Positions 1 through 9,200 of a stretch of 64,000 bases of DNA are shown in pieces (the stretch's first letter is position 1; each line of letters begins with the position of its first letter). Location of the stretch: assembly GCA_022826515.1 (NCBI GenBank), contig JAJDUT010000061.1:11659-75658 (forward strand). The letters are read 5' to 3'. Source of the DNA: Candidatus Latescibacterota bacterium (GTDB lineage Bacteria > Latescibacterota > UBA2968 > UBA8231). A program made the translations under genes and the position numbers. Below the pieces are notes generated by a model. That model saw nothing but the letters and a program-made list of their open reading frames with translations. It was not told the origin of the DNA and searched no databases.

Positions 1-146
1 GCCCCTTGCTGCTCGACTCCCTCCGCAACCAAGACATGTATTTGGCGGGCAGTTTCCTGCTCATGCTCAGCGTCCTGACGGTGGTCGGCACCCTGCTGTC
101 GGACATTCTCTTGGCCATTGCCGACCCGCGCATCCGCTATGAGTGA
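1..146 (+). CDS. Peptide ABC transporter permease (DppB-like), C-terminal end
   Basis: Only the last 47 codons are inside the window (reading frame starts at base 3). The residues show a final membrane segment followed by the tail ILLAIADPRIRYE, which is typical of DppB/OppB-type inner-membrane permeases (LLAIVDPRIRY in many family members). The stop TGA at 144-146 overlaps the next ATG at 139, the usual translational coupling of the two permeases of a peptide transporter. Seen: sequence tail and overlap. Known: DppB and DppC form the heterodimeric channel. Inferred: this is the B subunit of the transporter completed by the ATPases at 12348-14373. Confidence 0.75.
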   Translation, partial: PLLLDSLRNQDMYLAGSFLLMLSVLTVVGTLLSDILLAIADPRIRYE

Positions 147-1245
147 AGACCGCGCCACGACCCAACTAGCCGACGCCTCGCAGTGGCGTCTGATGTGGAT
201 GCGCTTCCGCCGCCATCGGCTGGCCCTAGCCGGCAGTGCGGTGTTGATTGCGCTCTATGGCTTCGCAGCCCTGTGCGAATTTGTCTCGCCTTACCAGCCC
301 GACCAGCGCCACGCGCAATACGTTCTCTGTCCTCCGCAGTCGATTCGCTTCTTTGACGGCGAGGGGCGCTTTCACTGGCGGCCCTTTGTCCACGGCGTGC
401 GGCAAGACACGGCCGCTGGTCCGTGGCAACGCGAATATCTCGTCGATACCGAGGCCGTGTATCCGATCCGCTTTTTCGCGCGCGGCCCGACCTACGAGTT
501 TTGGGGGCTTTTCAACGCGGACCTGCACTTGTTCAGCGCGGGCAGCGGACCGTTGTTCCTCTTTGGCACCGACGACTTGGGCCGCGATCTGTTCAGCCGA
601 ATCATACATGGGGCGCGCATTTCGCTCACCATTGGGCTAATCGGCGTGGCCCTGACCTTCCTCATCGGCATCTTGCTCGGAGGATTGGCGGGTTATTATA
701 GCGGCTGGGTCGATGTGATAGTGCAGCGGATGATCGAGGTCTTGATGGCCGTGCCGCAACTGCCGCTGTGGATGGCGTTGAGCGCGGCGCTGCCAGCGCA
801 CTGGCCGCCACTGCATATTTACTTCGGCGTCACCATCATCCTCTCGCTGATGGGCTGGACCGGGTTGGCGCGGGTGGTGCGCGGTCGCTTCCTGTCGCTG
901 CGCGACGAGGATTTCGTGGTCGCCGCCCGCCTGTCGGGCACCCACGAGTTGAAGATCATTTTCAAACACCTGCTGCCGTCGTTCCTCAGCCACGTGATCA
1001 CCTCGGCCACCCTAGCGGTGCCAGGCATGATTCTCGGCGAGACCGCGCTGAGTTTTTTGGGGATTGGGCTGCGGGCACCCGTGGTTAGCTGGGGAGTGCT
1101 GCTGCAAAAGGCGCAAAACTTTCAGGCCGTGGCCATGGCGCCGTGGCTGTTGCTGCCCGGGCTTTTCGTGGTCATCGCGGTCTTGGCTTTCAACTTGGTC
1201 GGCGATGGGATGCGCGACGCGGCCGATCCGTATGCTAGCCATTAG
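139..1245 (+). CDS. Peptide ABC transporter permease (DppC/OppC-like)
   Basis: A 368-residue inner-membrane permease. An N-terminal membrane segment (about residues 30-50) is followed by an extended periplasmic stretch, then FGTDDLGRDLFSRI and the BPD_transp_1 domain with five further hydrophobic segments. FGTDxxGRD and the loop containing VVAARLSGTHELKIIFKHLLP (the EAA coupling motif region, about residues 255-280) are diagnostic of the DppC/OppC subfamily; ETALSFLGIG near the end is also conserved. The ATG at 139 was chosen because ATGAGTGA couples it to the preceding permease stop; an in-frame TTG at 118 lies inside that gene. The ATPase genes expected directly downstream are displaced by about 11 kb of defence genes. 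The substrate (dipeptide, oligopeptide or nickel) cannot be told from the sequence. Confidence 0.9.
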   Translation: MSEDRATTQLADASQWRLMWMRFRRHRLALAGSAVLIALYGFAALCEFVSPYQPDQRHAQYVLCPPQSIRFFDGEGRFHWRPFVHGVRQDTAAGPWQREYLVDTEAVYPIRFFARGPTYEFWGLFNADLHLFSAGSGPLFLFGTDDLGRDLFSRIIHGARISLTIGLIGVALTFLIGILLGGLAGYYSGWVDVIVQRMIEVLMAVPQLPLWMALSAALPAHWPPLHIYFGVTIILSLMGWTGLARVVRGRFLSLRDEDFVVAARLSGTHELKIIFKHLLPSFLSHVITSATLAVPGMILGETALSFLGIGLRAPVVSWGVLLQKAQNFQAVAMAPWLLLPGLFVVIAVLAFNLVGDGMRDAADPYASH

Positions 1246-1287
1246 TTGCCTTTTGGCGAGGCGAGAAAACTTCGGCCCAGCGAATCT

Positions 1288-1317
1288 TTGTAGCCATTTT
1301 CCTTTGTGGTGTATATT
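1288..1317 (+). promoter_or_regulatory. Possible vapBC promoter giving a nearly leaderless mRNA
   Basis: TTGTAG (1288-1293) and TATATT (1312-1317) are separated by 18 bp. The -10 box ends six bases before the vapB ATG at 1324, so transcription would start at or next to the start codon. No Shine-Dalgarno sequence is visible before that ATG. Prediction from consensus match only. Confidence 0.3.
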
Positions 1318-1323
1318 AGGTGT

Positions 1324-1527
1324 ATGTCCCGCACCAACGTAAATATCGACGATCAGGCGTGTGCAGAGGTAATGCGCCGCTATCGGCTGACGACCAAGAG
1401 AGAGGCGATCAACTTCGCGCTGCGCTCACTCGCGGCCGAGCCCCTGTCTATTGACGAAGCTCGTCAGCTTCGCGGGTCGGGTTGGGAGGGCGACCTCGAC
1501 GCGCTGCGCGCCAGTCGCACGACGTGA
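1324..1527 (+). CDS. vapB: VapB-type antitoxin
   Basis: A 67-residue protein beginning MSRTNVNIDDQ. The N-terminal strand plus helix-turn-helix (ribbon-helix-helix-like, residues 2-45, with TTKREAINFALRSLA) is typical of VapB antitoxins of the DUF2191 group, which bind their own promoter and neutralise a PIN-domain RNase through an acidic and aromatic tail (here GSGWEGDLDALR). The ATG at 1324 is preferred over the in-frame GTG at 1306 because homologous antitoxins begin immediately before the RTNxxID motif. The stop TGA (1525-1527) overlaps the GTG start of vapC, so the pair is translationally coupled. First gene of the defence region after the permease. Confidence 0.85.
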   Translation: MSRTNVNIDDQACAEVMRRYRLTTKREAINFALRSLAAEPLSIDEARQLRGSGWEGDLDALRASRTT

Positions 1528-1910
1528 TTCTGATCGACACTTCAGCTTGGATCGAATTTCTGCGCGACACCGGCTCCGCAGTCTGCATTCGCGTCGATGT
1601 CCTATTGGCGCACGAGATTGCCATTTGCGATGCCGTGCGGATGGAGGTCTGCGCCGGTGCGCGGGACGAATCTCATCTGCAAAGTCTGCGCCGGATGCTC
1701 GCACGGGCAGCCATCATTCCGACGCTGCCGACGGACTACGATGATGCCGCGACCCTCTACCGCCGTTGTCGGCGGGAGGGGGAGACCGTGCGCAAACTGA
1801 TAGACTGTCTCATCTCTTCCATCGCCATACGCGCCGGTATTCCCATTCTGCACAACGATTCCGACTTCAACGCGATCGCGCGCCACACGGAGTTGCAGAT
1901 TGACGTGTGA
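1524..1910 (+). CDS. vapC: VapC-type PIN-domain toxin RNase
   Basis: A 128-residue PIN protein. The acidic catalytic set is visible: D5 in VILIDTSAW, the Glu of RMEVCAG, the Asp of KLIDCLISS, and the Asp residues of HNDSDFNAIA near the C terminus. VapC toxins are Mg-dependent endoribonucleases that cut tRNA or rRNA when released from VapB. The GTG at 1524 was chosen because GTGA overlaps the vapB stop and places the PIN strand-1 motif right at the N terminus; an earlier ATG at 1482 would add a non-homologous leader inside vapB. Complete and apparently functional. Confidence 0.88.
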   Translation: MILIDTSAWIEFLRDTGSAVCIRVDVLLAHEIAICDAVRMEVCAGARDESHLQSLRRMLARAAIIPTLPTDYDDAATLYRRCRREGETVRKLIDCLISSIAIRAGIPILHNDSDFNAIARHTELQIDV

Positions 1911-1981
1911 TGTGGGTTGCGGAGGACCCGACGCTCCCCGCCTTGATAGCCGACCAAAACCGAACGCTGTAAACGAGTACA

Positions 1982-4900
1982 GTGCCGCGAATTTTCGACA
2001 ACATTGAACAATCGCTCCGTCCAGCCCTAGCGGAAACCATGGAAGTTTCCGACCGAGCAGACTTCTGTGTGGGCTACTTCAACCTTCGCGGCTGGCGAGC
2101 CATCGACGAATACGTCGAAAAATGGGATGGTGGAGACGGTCATTGCTGCCGTCTGCTGGTCGGCATGCAGCGGTTGCCCCATGAAGAGCTTCGCATTGCG
2201 AGAAATCTCAGTGAAGAGCAGCTAGACAACCAGACGGCGTTGCGATTGAAACGCAAGCTAGCGGAAGAGTTTCGAGAGCAATTGACGATTGGTGCGCCCA
2301 GCAACGCAGACGAGGCGGGCCTTCGCAGACTAGCGCGACAGCTCGAAGCAAAAAAGGTCGTAGTCAAGCTGTTTCTCAAGCATCCACTTCACGCCAAGCT
2401 CTACCTGTTGTTCCGCCCCGATCCGATCAATCCGACCGTCGGATACTTGGGCAGCAGCAATCTTACCCAAGCAGGATTATCTGGTCAGGGTGAACTCAAC
2501 GTCGATGTGCTGGAGCACGACGCCTGTCAGAAACTTGCTAAATGGTTTGAGGAACGGTGGGATGACCGTTGGTGCATCGATATCTCGGAAGAGCTTATCG
2601 AGATTATTAATGAGAGTTGGGCGAGAGAGGAACCAATTCCGCCGTACCATATCTACGTTAAGATAGCCTACCACCTATCACAGGAAGCACGGACCGGCCT
2701 GAACGAGTTTCGCATCCCCACAGACTTCGGCAACAAACTGCTCGACTTCCAGACGGCTGCGGTAAAAATCGCGGCTCATCTCCTGAACAAACGTGGCGGC
2801 GTCATTATCGGCGATGTCGTCGGGCTGGGCAAGACGCTCATGGCAACCGCTCTAGCCCGAGTATTTGAAGACGATCACGGACTTGAGACCTTAATCATCT
2901 GCCCGAAAAATCTTATTCCGATGTGGGAAGATTATCGCGAGCAGTACGGTATGCGGGCTCGCGTACTGTCGATCAGCCGCGTGATTAATGAACTGCCCAA
3001 TATGCGCCGTTACCGGTTGGTAATCATCGATGAGAGTCACAATCTGAGAAACCGCGAAGGCAAGAGATACCGTGCTATCCAAGAATACATCACGGAAAAC
3101 GACAGTAAGTGCATCTTGCTGTCGGCGACTCCGTACAACAAGACCTACCTAGATTTATCTAGCCAGCTTCGCTTATTTGTAGCTGAGGATGCAGACCTCG
3201 GCATTCGCCCAGAACGCTTGCTTCAGCAGATGGGTGAGACCGAGTTCGTGCGCCAGCACCAAGCCCCGGTTCAATCCTTGGCGGCATTTGAAAAATCTGA
3301 ACATGCAGACGACTGGCGGGAGTTAATGCGCCTGTACCTTGTGCGTCGGACTCGCAGCTTCATCCAAGACAACTATGCTACCACCGACGAGACCAGTGGA
3401 CGAAAATACCTGACCTTTGAAGACGGTACGCCCTCCTATTTCCCAGCACGAGTCCCAAAGACGCTTCGGTTTGATATAGATGAACAATATGCCCGGCTGT
3501 TCGCAGATAATGTCGTTGGGGCCATAAACGGTTTGGAACTCCCGCGCTATGGTCTGGGCAATTACGTCGAGCCATCGCCGCCCACGTCACCCACCGAGAC
3601 TGAGACAAAGGTCATAGACGACTTATCGCGTGCTGGGAAGCGCCTCATGGGCTTTTGCCGAACCAACCTGTTTAAACGTCTGGAGAGCAGCGGCCATGCC
3701 TTTCTGCTGTCGGTCGAACGGCACGTTCTCAGAAACTTCACCTTTCTTCACGCCATTGAGAATGATCGGCCCCTCCCCATTGGAACGATCGATGCCGGAC
3801 TCTTGGATACGCAATCCTTCGATAGAGATGCTGATGAGGGAGTCGGGGACTTTTTCGATACGGGAGATGAGGACGAGAGTGAAGAGTCCAACAGAGCAAC
3901 CCCACTGAGAACAGAGGCCGATTTCCGCCAGCGAGCCGCCGAGGTCTATGCGCTCTATGCAGATCGCTACAAGAGGCGATTTCGCTGGCTGTCGCCACGC
4001 CACTTCGGCACAGACCTCGGTAGTGCCCTAAAGGCCGACGCCAAGACACTTCTCGACCTCCTAACCGAATTCGGCGAGTGGCACGCGGCCAAGGATGCCA
4101 AGCTAGGTGCACTGGAAGAATTGCTGAGGGACGAACATGCGAACCGAAAAGTTCTAGTCTTTACCCAATTCGCCGACACAGTGCATTACCTAGAAAGCGA
4201 GTTGAAGACACGCGGAGTGCTAGACATGGCCGCCGCAACAGGGGACTCGCCAGACGTGACAAAACTCGCTTGGCGCTTTAGCCCGAGGAGCAACGAGAAA
4301 GACGACCTTGGCAATGGGGAACTACGCATACTGATTGCGACTGATGTGCTCAGCGAAGGGCAGAACCTGCAAGACTGCGCCATCGTGGTGAACTACGACC
4401 TGCCGTGGGCCATCATCCGCCTGATTCAACGTGCTGGCCGCGTTGACCGTATTGGCCAAAAGGCGGACAACATCCTGTGCTACTCCTTTCTTCCCGCCGA
4501 AGGGGTCGAACGTCTGATCCGGCTGCGGGAGCGTGTACGGGAACGCCTCCAAGAAAACGCCGAGGTCGTAGGGACAGATGAGGCATTCTTCGAGGATGAG
4601 GACCAACGGGCCATATTCGACCTCTATAATGAGAAGGCTGGCATTCTCGATGGCGACGATGATACAGAAGTTGATCTCTCATCCTACGCCTATCAAATCT
4701 GGAAAAACGCAACGGAGGCCGACCCGCCGCTCAAAAAGAATATTGAGGGCTTACCCTCCGTGGTGTATTCCTCGAAAGCCTACCATGAACGACCGGAGCG
4801 ACCGGAAGGAGCTCTCGTTTATATGCGTACCGCGCAAGGAAACGATGCATTGGCTTGGATTAGCCGCGATGGTAGGAGCATTACCGAAAGTCAATTCGAG

Positions 4901-5338
4901 ATTTTGCGGACTGCCGAATGCTCGCCTGACACGCCGGCCTTACCGCGTCACGACACCCATCACGATCTAGTAAGCAAGGCCGTAGAGCACATTTCCCGCC
5001 AGGAAAAACAGGTCGGAGGCCAGCTTGGGCGACCGTCTGGAGCCCGATTTCGCACCTACGATCGGCTCAAGAGCCATGCCGAACAGGTCGAGGGGACCCT
5101 GTTTGATACGGAGCCTCTGCGCCGGGCAATTGACGACATCTATCGCTATCCATTGCGTCAGGCTGCGCTGGATACGCTGAACCGGCAGTTGCGCAGCGGG
5201 GTTTCCGATGAGGCTCTTGCCGAATTGGTCATCACGCTCAGGGAGGAAGATCGGCTCTGCATCGTCCACGAAGAAGATGAACGCCAAGAACCGAGTATTG
5301 TTTGCTCGCTGGGCCTAATTGGACGGACTGGGAACTGA
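1982..5338 (+). CDS. PLD-domain SNF2-family helicase, putative phage-defence effector
   Basis: A 1118-residue protein with two parts. Residues about 1-210 are phospholipase-D-like: HAKLYLLF at about 137 followed by GYLGSSNLTQ gives the HxK...GSxN half-site of PLD nucleases. Residues about 245-870 are an SNF2/Swi2 helicase: Walker A GLGKT (about 281), DESH box IIDESHNLRN (about 349), LLSATPYNK (about 380), and a C-terminal RecA domain with VFTQF, VLSEGQNLQ and LIQRAGRVDRIGQK (about 813). The remaining 250 residues are unassigned. Starts at a GTG with no strong ribosome site. It is followed by a divergent AbiEi-like gene and a large adenine methyltransferase. SNF2 helicases paired with N6-adenine methyltransferases occur in DISARM class 1 and other defence systems, but the other DISARM or BREX proteins are absent here. 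A restriction-like role is inferred. Confidence 0.85.
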   Translation: MPRIFDNIEQSLRPALAETMEVSDRADFCVGYFNLRGWRAIDEYVEKWDGGDGHCCRLLVGMQRLPHEELRIARNLSEEQLDNQTALRLKRKLAEEFREQLTIGAPSNADEAGLRRLARQLEAKKVVVKLFLKHPLHAKLYLLFRPDPINPTVGYLGSSNLTQAGLSGQGELNVDVLEHDACQKLAKWFEERWDDRWCIDISEELIEIINESWAREEPIPPYHIYVKIAYHLSQEARTGLNEFRIPTDFGNKLLDFQTAAVKIAAHLLNKRGGVIIGDVVGLGKTLMATALARVFEDDHGLETLIICPKNLIPMWEDYREQYGMRARVLSISRVINELPNMRRYRLVIIDESHNLRNREGKRYRAIQEYITENDSKCILLSATPYNKTYLDLSSQLRLFVAEDADLGIRPERLLQQMGETEFVRQHQAPVQSLAAFEKSEHADDWRELMRLYLVRRTRSFIQDNYATTDETSGRKYLTFEDGTPSYFPARVPKTLRFDIDEQYARLFADNVVGAINGLELPRYGLGNYVEPSPPTSPTETETKVIDDLSRAGKRLMGFCRTNLFKRLESSGHAFLLSVERHVLRNFTFLHAIENDRPLPIGTIDAGLLDTQSFDRDADEGVGDFFDTGDEDESEESNRATPLRTEADFRQRAAEVYALYADRYKRRFRWLSPRHFGTDLGSALKADAKTLLDLLTEFGEWHAAKDAKLGALEELLRDEHANRKVLVFTQFADTVHYLESELKTRGVLDMAAATGDSPDVTKLAWRFSPRSNEKDDLGNGELRILIATDVLSEGQNLQDCAIVVNYDLPWAIIRLIQRAGRVDRIGQKADNILCYSFLPAEGVERLIRLRERVRERLQENAEVVGTDEAFFEDEDQRAIFDLYNEKAGILDGDDDTEVDLSSYAYQIWKNATEADPPLKKNIEGLPSVVYSSKAYHERPERPEGALVYMRTAQGNDALAWISRDGRSITESQFEILRTAECSPDTPALPRHDTHHDLVSKAVEHISRQEKQVGGQLGRPSGARFRTYDRLKSHAEQVEGTLFDTEPLRRAIDDIYRYPLRQAALDTLNRQLRSGVSDEALAELVITLREEDRLCIVHEEDERQEPSIVCSLGLIGRTGN

Positions 5339-5356
5339 AATCTCGTCAGGATAGTG

Positions 5357-6169
5357 CTAATTCGATTTTCCTGCCCAAGTTGACGGGACCCAGAGGTGCC
5401 ACTTAGAAATCAGACGGGAGCATCTGAGGGTGGCATCGAGCTTAGCGTTTCCTGCTGTCAGATGCGCCCGACAGACATCGGTGATATGGGAAGTATCGGA
5501 ATGTTGGTCGGCCAAAAAGCCAAGGCGCTTAAATACTGCTCCATTGCCAAGCCTCTCGGCGTAGGCAGTGAGCGTATCATCGCTGCGATCAGAGCGTTTC
5601 AGGTAGGCACTGAAGCAGTCGGACACGTGTTGAATCCCTCCCCCGAGGGTGGGATTGTCCAGCATGTCGGTCACGGTTCGATGAACATCCGACAGCAGCA
5701 CTTTGGAACGGCCTCGCCAAACGAGCCTCGTGCCAAAAATTTTACGCTCTTGGACGTGGTACAACATAAAGTGCGCTCCGTGGCGGACCTGATGCTTTTC
5801 GCGCACCGTCTGCGCCGTCATTATGACGATGTCGCGGAACAACTGCTCAGTAAGGTCCCAGTGCTCAGCGGCCGTCCAGCCTCCGATATAGGCCGGGGTG
5901 AAAAGGGCAGGAACAAGTACCCAAGGGTCTTCGAGCACATGTTGGCTGTCGAGCGAATCCATAGGCACGGGGATATAGGCCCCCCGTCCTACACGACGCA
6001 ACCAGCCTTGGCCGGCCCATCGGGACAGGAGCTTGGAGGCTTCGAGTCTGCCGATGGCAAGCGTTGCCGAGACATCGGCAATTTGGATAACATCGTTGGC
6101 AGCCCGTATTACGGCTGCGAGCCTCCGCCGACCGATAGGCAGCACATCTTCGGAAGAAGTATATTTCAT
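5357..6169 (-). CDS. AbiEi-like antitoxin / transcriptional regulator without an AbiEii partner
   Basis: A 270-residue protein with an N-terminal winged-helix segment (about residues 20-75: ADVSATLAIGRLEASKLLSRW, then WLRRVGRGAYIPV) and the longer AbiEi C-terminal domain (DPWVLVPALF, YIGGWTAAEHW, and RTVTDMLDNP). AbiEi is the antitoxin and autorepressor of the type IV AbiE system; its toxin AbiEii is a nucleotidyltransferase normally encoded directly downstream. Downstream on this strand is only the convergent end of the helicase gene, so no toxin is present. An ATG at 6169 was chosen over the upstream TTG at 6175. The gene is divergent from the methyltransferase and shares with it an AT-rich 130-bp spacer carrying a palindrome, so it may regulate the helicase/methyltransferase pair (inference). 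Confidence 0.8.
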   Translation of the reverse strand: MKYTSSEDVLPIGRRRLAAVIRAANDVIQIADVSATLAIGRLEASKLLSRWAGQGWLRRVGRGAYIPVPMDSLDSQHVLEDPWVLVPALFTPAYIGGWTAAEHWDLTEQLFRDIVIMTAQTVREKHQVRHGAHFMLYHVQERKIFGTRLVWRGRSKVLLSDVHRTVTDMLDNPTLGGGIQHVSDCFSAYLKRSDRSDDTLTAYAERLGNGAVFKRLGFLADQHSDTSHITDVCRAHLTAGNAKLDATLRCSRLISKWHLWVPSTWAGKSN

Positions 6170-6201
6170 ATTCAAAAATTCACATTTTTAGAGAATTTTG
6201 T

Positions 6202-6222
6202 CAAATATAATATACATATTTG
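6202..6222. promoter_or_regulatory. Palindromic operator candidate over a consensus -10 (TATAAT)
   Basis: The inverted repeat CAAATAT-N7-ATATTTG spans 6202-6222 in the AT-rich spacer between the divergent AbiEi-like and methyltransferase genes. It overlaps a perfect TATAAT at 6206-6211 on the + strand; a poor -35 (TTTTTA, 6185-6190, 15-bp spacing) precedes it. AbiEi proteins are known to bind inverted repeats in their own promoter. An operator function here is inferred from position and symmetry only. Confidence 0.45.
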
Positions 6223-6299
6223 GTATGGTTGGCTAATTTGGGCACGGTCAACTAAATTTTAAGGTGCTAAAAACGAATAGCTAATCCGGGACATTCCCA

Positions 6300-9200
6300 A
6301 TGCCGACACACCTCGACCGTACGAAAATTAGAGCATCGCTAGAGCAATTCGATCTACGCTCCTTGTTCATTAAGGAACTGGGCTGGGACCGTGGCGGCGA
6401 GGACCTAGAAATCCCGGTCGCTAACGCGACCTACGCTCTCCAAGCCGTCGCCCACAAGCGCGGATTGGTGGCCTACCAGTACGTGGCCGACGCGGACGCC
6501 GCTTTCCCCGACCATCCCACTCGCCAGAAGATCGAAAAAGCCGTCGCCAAGAAAGTCCGCGAACACATCATCGTTTACGCCTCATCCGACAGGAGCACTC
6601 ACCATTGGCAATGGGTGAAGCGCGAACCCGGCCAGCCCGACCGCTCGCGCTCGCATATTTACCAAAGCGGGCAAGCGGGGGAAGCGCTGATTCAGAAGTT
6701 GGAGCAAATCGTCTTTACGCTGGAAGAGGAAGACGACCTGACCATCGTCGATGTATCGGGGCGGGTGCGCGCGGCGTTCGATGTCGAGAAGGTCACAAAG
6801 AGGTTCTACGACCGCTTTAAGAAAGAACACCAAGCCTTCCTCAGCTTCATCGAAGGAATTGAGAACGTAGCCGACCGCGAATGGTATGCCTCGCTGATGC
6901 TGAACCGGATGATGTTCATCTACTTCATTCAGAAGCAGGGCTTCCTCGACGGCGATACAGACTATCTGCAAAACCGCCTGCAAAAAGTGCAGGCGCAGAA
7001 AGGTAACGGCAACTTCCTCGGCTTCTATCGACTATTCCTTCTGCGACTGTTTCACGAAGGGCTAGGACAGCCGGAGGCTGACCGCTCCCCTGAACTGGCG
7101 GCTCTGATCGGCCAAGTTCCGTATCTCAACGGAGGCCTGTTCGATGTCCACGATTTAGAGCAGGACAATGAAGCCATCCACATCCCCGATGAGGCGTTTC
7201 AGCAGATATTCGATTTCTTCGACGCCTATCAGTGGCATCTCGATGACCGGCCGCTTCGCAATGACAACGAGATCAACCCCGACGTCCTCGGCTATATCTT
7301 TGAGAAATACATCAACCAAAAGCAGATGGGGGCCTACTATACCAAGGAGGACATCACCGGCTACATCAGCCGCAACACCATCATTCCCTTCCTGTTTGAC
7401 CGGGCGAAGAAAGAGTGCTCCATTGCCTTCAAGCCCGGCGGCGGGGTGTGGCGGCTGTTAGTGGATGACCCAGATGGGTACTTTTACGAGGCTGTCCGCC
7501 ACGGTATTACCTACGACATTCATAAGGGGGAGGCCCTTGCGGACCGGCAAGAACTGCCGCCTGAGATAGCTGTTGGCCTGCAAGACGTGTCCAAGCGCGG
7601 AGATTGGAACAAGGCGGCCCCGCCCGACTATGCTCTTCCCACTGAAACTTGGCGCGAGCACGTAGCCCGCCGTCAGCACTATGAAGAAGTCCGCGCTAAG
7701 CTCGCTGCCGGCGAGGTCACGTCTATCAACGACCTCATTACGTATAATCTGGACATCGAGAAGTTTGCCCAAGACGTAATCGCGGGAAGTGAGGGGCCTG
7801 AACTCATTCGTGCCTTCTGGAAAGCCATTACTCAGGCTTCTATTCTCGACCCGACCTGTGGGTCTGGAGCCTTCCTGTTCGCCGCACTCAACATCCTAGA
7901 GCCGATATACACGGCCTGCCTAGAGACCATGCAGGGATTTCTCGATGATCTGAAGAGATCTAAACGCAAGCACCGCCCAGAGAAACTGAGAGATTTCCAA
8001 AAAGTACTCGACCACGTTGCCAGCCATGCCAGCGATCGGTATTTCACACTCAAGTCCATCATCGTCAACAACCTCTATGGCGTGGACATCATGGAAGAGG
8101 CTGTGGAAATCTGCAAACTGCGGCTCTTCCTGAAGCTAGTCGCGCAGTTAGAGCGCTACGAGCAGATCGAGCCACTACCCGACGTTGATTTTAATGTCCG
8201 CGCTGGCAATACCCTTGTCGGATTCACGACGCTCAAGGAAATACAGGATGCATTCGTCGCCACCCCGGATGGCCAGCAAAGAATGCTCTATCCGGAAGAT
8301 AGGGCTAAGCTGAAACGCATTGAAGAGGACGCCGAAATTGCCGACCGGGCCTTTCGTCAGTTTCGAGAGATGCAGACTGAGCGCGAGATGGATGCAGTTG
8401 AATTCACCAACGCCAAGACGAAATTGCGAAAACGGCTCGACAACCTACGAGACGAATTGGATCACTATTTGGCGGGTGATTACGGCGTCAAGACCGGAGA
8501 TGAACGAGCGTACCGGAAATGGCGTGACAGCCACCAGCCATTTCACTGGTTCGTCGAGTTTTATGGGATCATGGACGGCGGTGGGTTTGACGTGATTATT
8601 GGGAATCCGCCGTACATTGAGTTAAAAGTAGTAGATCAATACAAACTCAAAGATTATGAATGCATAGGAGCTGGTAATCTCTATGCGCTCATTTTGGAGC
8701 GATCATTAAAGTTATGTCATCGGCTCGGGCGACAAGGTTTTATCGTTCCAGTCTCCTCGGTTTCAACCGACCGCTACGTCAGTTTGCAGAATAAACTGTC
8801 ACAACGCTTGTTGCACTACAGTTCGTTTGATGATCGACCTTCAAGACTATTTGATGGACTTCAACACATCAGGCTGACAATCCATCTTATAGCCCCCAGC
8901 GACCCATCAGCAGCGATGTACTCGACACGGTACAATAAGTGGACTTCGGTAGAACGACCGAGCATCTTTCACCGCCTACGCTATGAGAAGAGCTATAAGG
9001 GACTGCTAGCTCATACCTTGCCAAAGTTATGCTCAGAACTTGAATATGAAATATCGAAGAAGCTTAAAGATGAGAGAAAGACGTTAGCGAATTTCTATGT
9101 CAAGAACACGCGTAACTATATTTATTATACCCGCAAAGTCGGATACTTTTTACAATTTCTTGACTTTGAACCTCTGATTCTAAACGGAGCCGGTGACAGA

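Noticed and set aside
5396..6262. 288-codon open frame on the + strand opposite the AbiEi-like gene
   Set aside because: Its residues resemble no family, while the minus-strand frame has clear AbiEi motifs. It is an antisense shadow.
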